Shown: piece by piece, positions 54,619-64,000 of the stretch
Numbering within the stretch: position 1 is the stretch's first letter
Layout of the letters: the number at the start of each line of letters is the position of its first letter
Source: Thecaphora thlaspeos
Taxonomy: Eukaryota > Basidiomycota > Ustilaginomycetes > Urocystidales > Glomosporiaceae
Length of the DNA stretch: 64,000 bases
NCBI GenBank assembly: GCA_900291925.1
Contig: UWYS01000016.1
Coordinates: 124,001-188,000, forward strand
Direction of reading: 5' to 3'
The notes under the pieces: model-generated
The model's database searches: none
Seen by the model: the letters and a program-made list of their open reading frames with translations, nothing else
What the model was told of the DNA's origin: nothing
Program-made: the position numbers and the translations under genes

Positions 54619-56740
54619 ATGGCCAGGACACCGCCTCTAGCCCTGGTCTACGCCCTGCTGATGGCGCTGCGCATCGCATCCGCCCTCTTTGGCTACGCAT
54701 ACATCCACCCAGACGAACACTTCCAGAGCGGCGAGGCGGCTTTCCGTCAGTTCCCCCTCTTCGCCCTCCCGCCCGCATCGCAGTCTAACCCCCGTACGCT
54801 GACCATCCTGCTCTTTCGCTAACTCTCGTACCGCCATCTCCAACAGGTGACCTCTTCGGCATCGCCACTCAAAAGACCTGGGAGTTCGACCCGGCCTTTC
54901 CCTGTCGTTCCATGGCGAGCATCCGGCTTTTCAACCTGCCAGCTGCCGTCTTTGCAGCGCTTAGCGCCCAAGGCACAGGTGAGCCCGAACAGCCTAACTC
55001 GTTCCCCTAATTCCGGATCTGCATGCTGATCGACACGAGCACAACCCTCGTCCAACGCCGAGTACAGTGCCCAGCGCCCGGGCCCTCTTTACAGTCCAGC
55101 GGGTCACTTTCCTCGTCGCTTCCTTTGCCCTCGGTGGGTTCGCCTTCACCCCGTCTTCTCGTCAGACTCAAGTTCCCGCTGATTTCCTCCATTCTGTCTC
55201 TCCCCGTGGCCGGCGGGACATTTTCAGACTACGTCGTCTACCAGCTCAGCCCGCGCACCCGCCGCCTCTCGGCCCTCTGCCTCCTCGCAGCGTCCAGCTC
55301 CGTCCTCACCTTCCAGATCCGACCCTTTTCCAACTCGGTCGAGGCCATCGCCCTAGCCCTCAGCTTCTTGGCCTACCAAAAGATAACCACTGCTCTGTTC
55401 GTCCAAGCCGCGTCTTTCAAGCCGACGTCTCTCTACATCGCCTCTCTTGCGCTAGGCGCATTAGCCTCGCTCGGCTTCTTCTCCCGCTTCACCTTTGTCC
55501 TCTTCTTTCTTCCCGTCGGCATTGCCTTCCTCTCGGCGCTGACAACATCGGACCAGCGCGAAGCTTCGACGCGCTTCGCGGCGTTTGCATTGGCGGCTAT
55601 CGCTTTCGCAGCGACCAGTGGAGCGCACATCACCTTCGATTCGCAATACTACTCGCAACAGCAGCAGCAGCAGCAGAGTTCCGGATTCGCCTCTCAACTC
55701 GTCCTATCGCCCCTCAATGCGTTTCTGTACAATTTTCGACCGCAGAATGTCGCACTGCACGGCGTACATCCGCGTTGGCTGCATTCCATCGTCAACTACC
55801 CCATGGTGGTCGGCGTTTCGACCGTCGCTGTGCTGCTGTGCTCGGCCTACAGCGAGCTGCGGAGGATCAAGGTCGGTCGAACATTGGCCAAAGAACAGGA
55901 GAAAGGCCGCGGTGCAGGAGTATCGAGCTGTAAGTGCTCGTTCGGCACGGCTGCCCGACATTGATGGAGCGACCCGCTGACTGGGACGGGAGACGCACGA
56001 CGACCCTCCAAACAGCTTTGCTATCCTCTACCATCCTCACTTCGATCGCAGGCCTGTCGATCTCTTCACATCAAGAGCCACGCTTCCTCCTTCCCCTCGT
56101 CGTACCAAGCATCCTGCTCTTTTCTCACGCACTGGCATCTTCGAGTCGAAGCCACCGCTGGACCAAGTGCGCTGTAAGATCTTCGGTCGTCGACACGTGT
56201 CGTGGCCGAGCGCGATGATAGACAGCTAACTTAGTCGTTGATCTCTTTTTGCGTGGCGTATGTTTGGAACAGTTGTGGCTCTTTGCGCTGCAACAAATCC
56301 TACAGACCCTGTTTTTCGGATTCTGGCATCAAGCTGGTCTCGTCCCTGCCCTATTTCACATCGACGCTCACCTCCTCTCTCCGACATCCGACCAAGCGAC
56401 CACGGTGTACTTCTACGAAACCTTTATGGTCCCACACCACCTTCTCCCTTCTCTCTCGCCACAGACAAAACTCATTTCCGACAACACCCGCTCTCCCTCC
56501 GAGTTACTCCACGTCGTTCAACACAAGTCGAACGGGATATCCTACGTCGTTGCACCGACTTGGGCCATAATTGAGCTGCAAGAAGAGAAGGAGGCAAGGG
56601 GAAAGGTGATAGAACTCGCATCGTTCGGTCCTCATCTCGACATGGACCATATTTCGGAGATGTGGAGCGGTCTCAAAAAGGGCAGAGTTCAACTTGTTCT
56701 CGCTCGGATCGAAAGACGAATGACGACATCTTCTAGTTGA
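54619..56740 (+). CDS. SMP3: GPI mannosyltransferase 4 (PIG-Z)
   Basis: Adds the fourth mannose to the glycosylphosphatidylinositol precursor in the ER lumen (GT22 family, dolichol-phosphate-mannose donor). Six exons: 54619-54793, 54847-54978, 55068-55133, 55228-55929, 56016-56173 and 56273-56740, 566 residues. The catalytic loop motif HPDEHFQ is at 30-36 between the first two membrane spans. TWEFDP, PSARALFTVQR, FQIRPFSNSVEAIALAL and QEPRFLLPLVVPSILLF follow in family order, then FFGFWHQAGLVP. The protein is strongly hydrophobic throughout. A run of seven Gln interrupts one loop (about 55661-55681). All splice sites are GT-AG and every junction keeps frame. Confidence 0.92.
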
Positions 56741-56925
56741 TTTCTTGTTTCTTTTCTTTTGCTCAGTGAATCTGTGTGGAGACAGGATGACAATGTCGGC
56801 CGTATTGGATCGACAAACGTCGATAAAAATTATGATGTCGCAACGATGTGACCGTGGCATGGTATGCAGATTTTACGCAACCTTTTTCTTCTTCCCCTTT
56901 TCTTGTCCCATCTATCCTTGCCTCT
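56741..56925. other. Short convergent intergenic region
   Basis: 185 bases between the ends of SMP3 (+) and the membrane-anchored protein gene (-); T-rich near 56740-56765. Nothing else seen. Confidence 0.6.
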
Positions 56926-58089
56926 TTAATCCCAGATCAACGCTCCGTTCTCACTGACACCCGCCTTAGCCAAGGGAGTCTTTGCTACGCTTGCCTTCTT
57001 GACCCCCGCCCCCGCCGCCGCGGCACCGGGTAAAGGCAAGTTCCTGGTCTTCTCCTTCTCCTGTTCCTTGCGATACCTAGCCAACATTTCCAACCTCAAC
57101 CTTTCTTCTTCGTCCCTGGCAGCTTTCTTCGCTGCTGTCTTTGCTGCATTCTGACGTTGTTTCTTTGTAACTTCCGAAGATGTCGAGGAGGGACGGGCTT
57201 TGGTGCTTGCTAGTGTCCAGGACGATCCGGTCGTTGTGGATTTGGAAGCAGAGGAGGAAGAGGAGGGGAGCGTTTTGACTTTCGAGCTGGACACTTCGGT
57301 GGGTAGGGCGGAGAAGGGATTGGTAGATGCGATAGAAGCGAAACTGTTTCCCCTTCCTCCACTTGAGCGGGTTCGGTTGGACGACGAGGCCGCGTGACCT
57401 GATACGGATTCCCACCCTTCTTCTCGATCGGCTTGCGTCAGTCGGACGCTTCGAGGTCCCCTCGTGGCGGGGGCCGGGATGCGGGCGACGTGCGTGTAGC
57501 TTGGAGTGGGATCGATCTCTTTGTCCCGCATATCGCCCACTTGGTCGTGGAAGGCCGTGGTACCGGCCTGCAATTTCGCGCGCAGGTCGCTGTTCGTCCA
57601 TGCTGCGGCGTGGGGAACGGTGGTGGTGGACTTCTCGGACTCGGACTCGCTGTCGGACGAGTCGCTTGCTGCCTCGGTTGCCTTCTCCTCCGTCGTATCC
57701 TTGGCTGGCGCCGTCACCTTGGCTTCTTCCTTGGTCTTGCCGTCCCTCTGCTGCTGTTGCGGCGCCTGCTGCTGCGACTTTTGAGCCTTATTTCCTCGCT
57801 TCTCGGCCGCGTTCGCCGGTCCGCCGGAGGCGGGTGTAGCATTGCCATTGTGCTTCTTGTCCGACTCTACCTCCGAGACCGACGGGGGCGATGTCGGGTT
57901 GGCGGTGGTAGACTTGCTGGACTTGTTCTTGTTCTTTTTGTTCTTCTTTCCGCTGCTGCTCTTCGATGGCGCGGAGGAAGTGGGGCGAGATGCGGGCGAG
58001 GAGGACGAGGAGGGGGGTTTGGATTTGTGGTAGAGTGCGTAGGCTAGGCCGAGGGTGGTGGCGAGCAAGACGAGGTTGATGCTGCTCAT
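56926..58089 (-). CDS. Membrane-anchored protein of unknown function
   Basis: Single exon, 387 residues. A short N-terminal membrane span (INLVLLATTLGLAYALY) is followed by a Ser/Lys-rich, charged, largely disordered cytosolic part. The recognisable islands are EEGWESVSGHA and NPFSALP in the middle, then KKQRQNAAKTAAKKAARDEE, a basic/acidic coiled coil, and a C-terminal GALIWD. I have the impression that similar proteins occur across fungi, but I cannot name a family or function. It is divergently arranged with the mitochondrial uL2 gene. Confidence 0.8.
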   Translation of the reverse strand: MSSINLVLLATTLGLAYALYHKSKPPSSSSSPASRPTSSAPSKSSSGKKNKKNKNKSSKSTTANPTSPPSVSEVESDKKHNGNATPASGGPANAAEKRGNKAQKSQQQAPQQQQRDGKTKEEAKVTAPAKDTTEEKATEAASDSSDSESESEKSTTTVPHAAAWTNSDLRAKLQAGTTAFHDQVGDMRDKEIDPTPSYTHVARIPAPATRGPRSVRLTQADREEGWESVSGHAASSSNRTRSSGGRGNSFASIASTNPFSALPTEVSSSKVKTLPSSSSSASKSTTTGSSWTLASTKARPSSTSSEVTKKQRQNAAKTAAKKAARDEEERLRLEMLARYRKEQEKEKTRNLPLPGAAAAGAGVKKASVAKTPLAKAGVSENGALIWD

Positions 58090-58531
58090 TGTGAGCCGAG
58101 GTGCGGGGGGACGGCCGTTTGGAAGAAAGAGGATGACAATGGTGAGGAAGCAAGAAGGGGGGTGAGCGGCGAAGCTTGGTCTGGAAGGGACGCGGGGCTA
58201 GGCTCAGTGCCAACGAGGCTGTGCGCTGGCCGATGGCCGACGGCGGTGCGCGGTCAGGATTCTCTCTCGTCCGACACAAAATAAAAGCTCACGTGAGCCA
58301 AGCGGCAAGGAGCGCCGATTTTTCCTTCCTCCGCCGCCTCTCAGCTCATCCCAACTCCCACCCTCATCCCATCGGCCTACTCTCTCTCACATCGCTCCCC
58401 ACTGCCGACCTTGGCGTCCATCACCCACTACCACCGCCACACCTCTGCATCCCCGCTACCTGGCTGCACCGAGCACCGAGCACCGACCTCAGCGCGGCCC
58501 GGGCTCATCGCCCCACCGACCTCTATCCACC
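58090..58531. promoter_or_regulatory. Divergent promoter unknown gene/mitochondrial uL2
   Basis: 442 bases between divergent starts. Contains AAAATAAAAG near 58278 and C-rich leader sequence before the uL2 ATG. Confidence 0.45.
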
Positions 58532-58623
58532 ATGGCCGCGGCACTGCTCCACCGAGCATCGCTGCGTGCCATCACAGCACAGGGCAGCACATCAGCGTCT
58601 TTCCGATCATCATATACGCCCAC

Positions 58624-58657
<34 letters not shown>

Positions 58658-60016
58658 TCGGCAGTGTCGACGACGCTGGGCCACCTGCCGCGCTACCTCT
58701 CATCGGTCGCACAGGTCCCCTCGCAACCCGGCCCCCGCTTCGCCCCTCCAGCCGCACCGCCCGTTGCGACGAGAAAGGAGCGCCGCCTCGCCCTCAAGCG
58801 TGAGAAAAAGGAGCGCGCAAAGCGCTCCGCCGCCTCGACCATCTCCGCTCGCCTCGGCGTCCAGACAGAGACCCTCTCGCCCTACGTCCGCAAGGATCGC
58901 CAGTTCAAGACCTTTAAGCCCATCACCCGCTCCATCCGTTGGCTCCGCACTCCGCTCAACGAGCACCTCTACGCAGGCAGGCCTGAAAAGTCGCTCACCG
59001 TCGCAAAGAGGAACAAGGGTGGCCGAAACCACCACGGCCACGTTACGGTCCGCGGCCGTGGAGGTGGCCACAAGCGCCGCCTCCGTCTTGTCGACTTCTA
59101 CCGCTGGGAGTCCGGCGAGCATAAGGTGCTTAGGATGGAGTACGACCCGGGACGTAGCGCACACATCGCCCTCATCGTCCGTCAGAACGCCAGCAAGCGC
59201 AAGAGCTACATCCTCGCGCCCGACGGCCTGCGCGAAGGCGACACGGTGCAGAGCTACCGCACCGGCGGGACCACGGCCGCCATGATCAAGCCGAGTCAGG
59301 TCACCGACGAAGAGGTGAGCCTCAACGGCATCACCAACCCCAATGCGCCCCAGACGACGCGCGAGCCCACCTCGCCCTCGTCGCCGTCGACGGGAGAGAC
59401 GTCGCAGACGGCAGCGGCAGACCAAGACGGCAGCGGTGGCGGTGCGACGGCGTCGAGCCAGGCGTCTAGCGCTGCGCAGCTCGACCTCGGCATCTTCCGC
59501 ACGCTTGCGATCCGACCGGGCAACTTCCTGCCGCTCAATCTGATCCCGATCGGCACGACGATCCACGCGATCACGTTGCTGCCCAACGGTCCGGCCAAGC
59601 TGGTCCGGAGCGCGGGTACCTCTGGCCAGCTGGTCTCGTTCTCTGGCCGCAACGGTGGCGGTGACTCGCACGCTCAGATCCGCCTGCAGAGCGGCGAGGT
59701 GCGACTGGTGCCTTCGAACTGCTGCGCGGCGATCGGGACGGTGAGCAACAAGGACCACCAGCACGCGCGCATCGGCAAGGCGGGCAGGAGCAGGTGGCTC
59801 GGCAGGAGGCCAAAGGTGCGCGGTGTGGCGATGAACGCGTGCGACCACCCGCACGGTGGTGGACGAGGCAAGTCCAAGTCGAACATGCACCCGCGCTCCA
59901 TCTGGGGACACCTTACCAAGGGTGCGCGCACGAGGAAGCCCGGCACCAAGAACGGCAACCAGATGGTAGTGCGCGAGCGACCGAGGAGGAACGGAAAGAG
60001 GCTGGGCAAGCCGTAG
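58532..60016 (+). CDS. RML2: Mitochondrial large-subunit ribosomal protein uL2
   Basis: Single exon, 494 residues. The N-terminus is rich in Ala, Ser and Arg with no acidic residues and fits a mitochondrial targeting sequence; it includes a run of Ala from a GCA repeat (58628-58656). The uL2 body follows: PITRSIRW, NKGGRNHHGHVTVRGRGGGH, KRRLRLVDFYRW, and the C-terminal peptidyl-transferase-centre loop GVAMNACDHPHGGGRGKS. Between the two halves (about residues 268-318) lies a Ser/Thr/Gln-rich insertion absent from bacterial uL2. Neighbour of the divergent membrane-anchored gene. Confidence 0.95.
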
Positions 60017-60421
60017 AGAGGCTCTCCACCTTCGCTGCTATGGCCCGATATTGTTGTTGCGTCATGTGTGGCTCTTGTTGTTGCTCTTGTCTTGTTGCGT
60101 TGCAATATACGTGCATGTTGATGGACTCGATGATGCTGCTTGCGGCCCTGCCTCTGTCGCAGTGAGTGCCCGGGCGGGGGGAAGGATGCAGATAGACTTG
60201 CCAAGAGGCCGCACTGAAGGCCCAATGCTCGTGTCGAGTCATCCGGCGCGCCCCACCCACGGTGTGTGGTGTGTGTCGGGATAAAAAGTGCGGGGGTCAG
60301 TGCACGACCTCAGAGAGATAACCCCTCGTGACTTCGACTGCTTTCTCACTTCTTTCCACGCCACCCCTCTCACCCTTCAAACGCAACACCACCTAGCACA
60401 GCTTGACAAACCGACTCGACC
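60017..60421. other. Intergenic: oxidase promoter
   Basis: 405 bases. ATAAAAAG at 60281-60288 lies about 140 bases before the D-amino-acid oxidase ATG and may act as its TATA element. Nothing else recognised. Confidence 0.55.
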
Positions 60422-61830
60422 ATGACCACCAGTCAGGCAAAGGAGATCACCGTCTTGGGTGCTGGAGGTACGTCTCCGTCCGCCTCACTCTTTTCGCTCT
60501 GATCGCTTCTTCCCTCGCTCTGACCGCGACCTCTTTGCCCATTTTCTCTTCTCCCTCTTCTCTCTTCTCCCCCTTTCCGTTTCACCTCTCGTCTCTTTCC
60601 CTCTCTCGCCCGCTCTCCTGCCCGCCCGGCAGTCATATCGCTGACGATCTCGCTCCTCCTCCGTGCGGCGGGTCACAACGTGCACATCTACGCGCGCGAC
60701 CTCCCGGAAGACACCACGTCGACCTCCTTCGCCTCTCCCTGGGCAGGGGCGAACTGGTGTACACTCGCACAAAACCCTACCGAACAACAAAGGGATGCCG
60801 TCACCTTCCGTCGATGGACAACACTCAACAAGACCTTACCGGAAGATACGATGACGATGATGCAGTTTGAGCATTACTTTCCAAAGAGGGAGGAGTGTTG
60901 GTTCAAAAATGTCGTGGGTGACGTGAGTCCTTTCGTCGTCTTCGCGGTCGTTCTTGAAGAAGAAGAAGAAGAAGAAGAAGAAGCAAAGGAGGGAGGTACT
61001 GACTTACTCCTCGATGGACGCACGGTTCGTGTTCGCAGTTCAAAGAAATCCCCGCCATCCCCGGGACAGAGTACGGAACGAGTTACAAGAGTTTCACCAT
61101 CTCTGTTCCCAACTACACGCTGTGGCTCGTCTCACAGCTCACCTCTCCGACACCTACGCACCTCGAAGCGTCTACCTCTCTATCTCTCGGACCGCCGGTG
61201 ACGTTCCATCGGACACCAATGATCCCCTCTCTATCCGCCGGCGCGTCACTCCACCCATCCTCTTCGATCCTCATCAACGCAACGGGTCTAGGTTCCGGCA
61301 CACTCTCGGACGTCCGCGATGCAGCCGTCCATCCCATCCGGGGGCAAACACTTCTTCTCTCCATTCCACCATTCAAAGGAGAGGAGGGTATAGCTCGATG
61401 CATGATGAAACCAACCAATCCAGCACTCTACATCATCCCTCGCGCGCGCTCCGGCCTAGTGATCCTCGGTGGATCATTCGAAGTAGGTTCAAACGATACT
61501 TCGCCCAACGACGAAATGTCCAATAGGATCTTGAAAGGTTGTGTGGAGCTATGTCCACAACTGCTCTGGAAAGATGTTGCAGGTACGCGCAAGTTCTCGT
61601 CTTGGACCGACTTAAAGTCCAGCATCGTCGGTGTAAATGTCGGATTGAGACCGGGTAGAGAGGGCGGTGCAAGGGTGCAAAAAGGTGGCAAGGTCACCAA
61701 CAATCAGGGAAACGAGGTACAGATCGTACATGCTTATGGAATAGCGGCAAGTGGATATCAGGCTAGTTTCGGTATTGCAGAAGAGGTTCAAACCTTGGTC
61801 GACCAGTGTGTCGACAAGGCGAGGTTGTAA
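60422..61830 (+). CDS. DAO1: D-amino-acid oxidase
   Basis: FAD enzyme that oxidises D-amino acids to keto acids, ammonia and hydrogen peroxide in peroxisomes. Exons 60422-60467, 60633-60922 and 61039-61830 give 375 residues. Family landmarks: ITVLGAGVISLTISLLLRAAG at the N-terminus, ARDLPEDTTSTSFASPWAGA, INATGLGSGTL, PIRGQTLLL, YIIPR, VGLRPGREGG and VHAYGIAASGYQASFG. The dinucleotide-binding motif reads G13-A-G15-V-I-S18, so the third Gly of GxGxxG is Ser. The C-terminal tripeptide Ala-Arg-Leu fits the peroxisomal PTS1 consensus. Intron 2 contains a GAA repeat (about 60957-60981). Growth on D-amino acids as nitrogen source is the usual role. Confidence 0.93.
60957..60981. repeat. (GAA)8 microsatellite in oxidase intron
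   Basis: About eight GAA copies within the second intron of the D-amino-acid oxidase gene. Confidence 0.85.
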
Positions 61831-62246
61831 GTGCGTCCGTCCCAGTCTGGATGGACGCATGCATGACGAGCGTAGAGAGAGTGAGAGAGGATCGATGTGG
61901 AAGCATGATTGGAAATCAAGGTGCAAGATTACAGAGAGAATACAGGTATATTCTTACATCCTGAACGTGAAGCGGCGGTTCGAGCGGGGTTCATTCTGTA
62001 CGATCAGTCTCAAGATCCAGAGGGTGTGTGAGAGGGAGAGGGAAGGGGGGGGAAGAGGGAGAGACGGCGTCCAGAGGTATAGATGTATGACCGATCGGAA
62101 AAGCAGAGGCTGAAAGAGCAGAGGTGTCGTTCCTGAACTTGCCATTTGGCGATGGTATAAGGATAAGGAGACGGGAATACCGAACGGGTACACGTAACGG
62201 ACGGCCAGATGGAAGGACAGGACAGAACAGGACAGGACGGGCGCTC
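61831..62246. other. Intergenic, convergent 3' regions
   Basis: 416 bases between the ends of the oxidase (+) and the last gene (-). A GGACAG/GGACGG-type run is visible at about 62214-62240. Confidence 0.6.
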
Positions 62247-64000
62247 TCACTCGTCCGATCCAGTCCCGACGATGCCGGACGTGACGTCGACGCCAAACAG
62301 GTCGATGGGCTGGAAGGGAGCCATCGAGATGCGGAACTCGGCCGCCTTGGCGCGAGCGCCCGACGAGACGGGCGACGAGGCGGTCGAGGATGACGTCGAC
62401 GATGAGCTCGATGACGACGTCGGCGGAGAACGATAGCGAGAGTTTGAGCCAGTCGTGGCGACGTATTGACCTTCAGAAGAGGGTGAAGCGTGCGCTTTTG
62501 AGCTCATTTTGGTGCTGCGTAGTGATGCGTCGACGTGCGAGCTGTGGCCGTTGATGCGGTCAGCCCTCATAGGCGATCGAGGCGTCGTAGGCGACGAAGG
62601 ATTCGACTCGCTCCGCCGTTCGGACTTGATAGGTCGAGAGAAGCGTCCGCTCCCTCGCGAAGGCGGAGACGACGACGAGCTAACAGCAGAAGACCCGACC
62701 TTGGTACGGATGGGCGAGCCGAGCGCAGCGATCTGGTCCAGTCCAGAGTCGACCGAGGCCGGAGTAGACGAGATCGTCGGGATGTTCGGCCTTTTGATCC
62801 CGCCTACGGCGCTGGCGCGCGGGGTGCTCTGGCCATCGTCGAGTCCGTCGAGCTCACGGGCGTTGCTGCGAGGGGTCTTCGAGACCCTTGCGTCGCTGCC
62901 ACCGTCGCTACTGCTACCGGCGCTGCTGGCAGCCTGGGCATCTTGCAAATCCTTTAGAACACGGTCGACGTGGAGCATCTCCTGCATCATAGCCGAGGCC
63001 GACGACGGCAGGGGAAAGTCGACATCGTCGCCGCCGTTGCCGTCATCACCACGTCCCCCTTGCCTCTGCAGGTCGAGGCTGTCGACCCAGTTGGCCATGT
63101 CTGGGTCCCCCTCGCCCTCCAGCTCGGGCTGGTCGGCGACCTCCCAGCCTTCAAAGGCGTCCAGCTGACGGATCAAGCTCCGGCGCCGCGGGTCGGACGC
63201 GACAGACGAGCGCTTGCTGCTGAGACCACCGGAGCTGTTGAGCCGCGAGGTGCGTTTCGGCTGCTGCTGCTGCTGCGACATTGACTGCTGCTGCGATGAT
63301 CCTCCCCCCCGTCTTCGCAAAGAACTCTTCTTCCTCAGAATCGCCTCCTCAGCATCGGCCAGGGCGAACGCCCTCTGGACACTGTTCCGCTTGGATTCAG
63401 GCGGCGAGAAGCGCGAGCGTTCCTCCTCGATTACAGCCGCGGTGGTCGGTGAGAAGCGGTACGAGCTCGGCGGCGGTGGTGGCGCACCGGATCGCAACGC
63501 GTTATCGCCGCTCTGATACTGCTGCTGCTGCTGCTGCTTCTGCTGCTGTTGCTGCTCGCTGCGCTTGATCAGGCTGTCGAACTGGCTCGACCGACGCGGG
63601 TCCAGCTCGGCCCAGTCGAGCGAGCGCCAAGTGCTCTGGTCCAGCTCTTCGCTATCCTTCTGGCCTTCAAGCTGGGGCGGGGACCAAGCGTCGCTAGAGC
63701 TGCCGCCCTCCGGGCGTCTGCCTTTGTCGGGAGCACCGCTCGCTGCCGTCCTAGGCGACTGCACAGACGCGCTACCCGGCGATTCGAGCGAATTCCGCTT
63801 CGACGGAGGCTGCTTGCCTCGCGGCGGGGTCGACGGCGACATGGGGAAGTCGTAGCGCGAATCCTGGGGCGGCGAGTTGGCATTCGGTCGGCCGCCGCTG
63901 CTGCCGCTTCTGAGCTGTCCTACAGCCTGCTTGTTGTCGTCGAGCGCAAGAGTGTCTCGCTTGCGCATCACGCTGCCGCGCCTCCCGACATTACCGCTGG
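62247..64000 (-). CDS. Unrecognised low-complexity protein, 5'-partial
   Basis: The frame is open from the window edge to the TGA at 62247, at least 584 codons, so the N-terminus is probably outside. An ATG at 63968 exists but the upstream frame (NVGRRGSVMRKRD) looks equally coding. The protein is rich in Ser, Pro and Gln (two poly-Gln runs encoded near 63518-63553 and 63260-63295), with more ordered islands: LRSLDWAELDPRRSSQFDSL-like text, KRNSVQRAFALADAEEAILRKK, RRRSLIRQLDAFEGWEVAD, and a C-terminal RISMAPFQPIDLFGVDV. Many SP/TP sites suggest a phosphoprotein. No family recognised. Confidence 0.75.
   Translation of the reverse strand, partial: SGNVGRRGSVMRKRDTLALDDNKQAVGQLRSGSSGGRPNANSPPQDSRYDFPMSPSTPPRGKQPPSKRNSLESPGSASVQSPRTAASGAPDKGRRPEGGSSSDAWSPPQLEGQKDSEELDQSTWRSLDWAELDPRRSSQFDSLIKRSEQQQQQKQQQQQQYQSGDNALRSGAPPPPPSSYRFSPTTAAVIEEERSRFSPPESKRNSVQRAFALADAEEAILRKKSSLRRRGGGSSQQQSMSQQQQQPKRTSRLNSSGGLSSKRSSVASDPRRRSLIRQLDAFEGWEVADQPELEGEGDPDMANWVDSLDLQRQGGRGDDGNGGDDVDFPLPSSASAMMQEMLHVDRVLKDLQDAQAASSAGSSSDGGSDARVSKTPRSNARELDGLDDGQSTPRASAVGGIKRPNIPTISSTPASVDSGLDQIAALGSPIRTKVGSSAVSSSSSPPSRGSGRFSRPIKSERRSESNPSSPTTPRSPMRADRINGHSSHVDASLRSTKMSSKAHASPSSEGQYVATTGSNSRYRSPPTSSSSSSSTSSSTASSPVSSGARAKAAEFRISMAPFQPIDLFGVDVTSGIVGTGSDE

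Noticed and set aside
58700..59911. 403-codon open frame on the minus strand
   Set aside because: Exactly antisense to the mitochondrial uL2 gene; its Arg/Val/Ala-rich text is what GC-rich coding DNA gives in the opposite frame.

Overview
This looks like about 64 kb of nuclear DNA from a GC-rich basidiomycete fungus, most likely a smut relative (Ustilaginomycotina). The reasons are eukaryotic genes with short GT-AG introns, a mitochondrial-type uL2 gene encoded in the nucleus, a LAMMER kinase, the UFD4, PMS1 and SMP3 genes, a D-amino-acid oxidase, and very Ser/Ala/Pro-rich coding sequence. The lineage is inferred from the style of the proteins and was not tested by a search.

Layout. 1-2172 (+): 3' part of AMP deaminase. 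4616-6480 (+): amino-acid permease. 7122-9231 (-): a urea/H+ symporter (DUR3-like) gene carrying several disabling lesions. 10169-12166 (-): PPPDE-thioredoxin-PUL protein. 12832-14286 (-): bHLH factor. 17066-19969: four small paralogous Myb/SANT-like genes, two leftward and two rightward, the outer left one interrupted by a stop codon. About 21145-21620: AT-rich island with a tRNA-like cloverleaf. 21803-23542 (-): argininosuccinate lyase with two GC-AG introns. 24117-31389 (-): UFD4/TRIP12 HECT ubiquitin ligase. 33644-37386 (+): PMS1 mismatch-repair protein. 37737-38300 (-): unrecognised protein. 38795-39155: decayed minisatellite. 40277-42242: dead pogo/Fot1-type DNA transposon with terminal inverted repeats. 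43556-46219 (+): LAMMER kinase. 47133-52223 (+): three tandem copies of a small secreted four-cysteine protein gene, the first one frameshifted. 52908-54300 (-): DNAJC9-like J protein, head-to-head with SMP3 (54619-56740, +). 56926-58089 (-): membrane-anchored unknown, head-to-head with mitochondrial uL2 (58532-60016, +). 60422-61830 (+): D-amino-acid oxidase. 62247-64000 (-): C-terminal part of an unrecognised low-complexity protein.

How the genes relate. Most are unlinked housekeeping genes. A loose nitrogen theme runs through the window: amino-acid permease and urea transporter as convergent neighbours, both with GATA-type promoter sites; argininosuccinate lyase with a Gcn4/AP-1 site; AMP deaminase; D-amino-acid oxidase. 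I see no evidence that these are one co-regulated cluster.

The two most interesting parts are young tandem families. The secreted-protein array behaves like a candidate effector cluster: its protein-coding exons have diverged far more than its intron, and its first member may express a new secreted protein from a shifted frame. The Myb/SANT-like array is a set of very small nuclear-type proteins that I cannot match to a named family.
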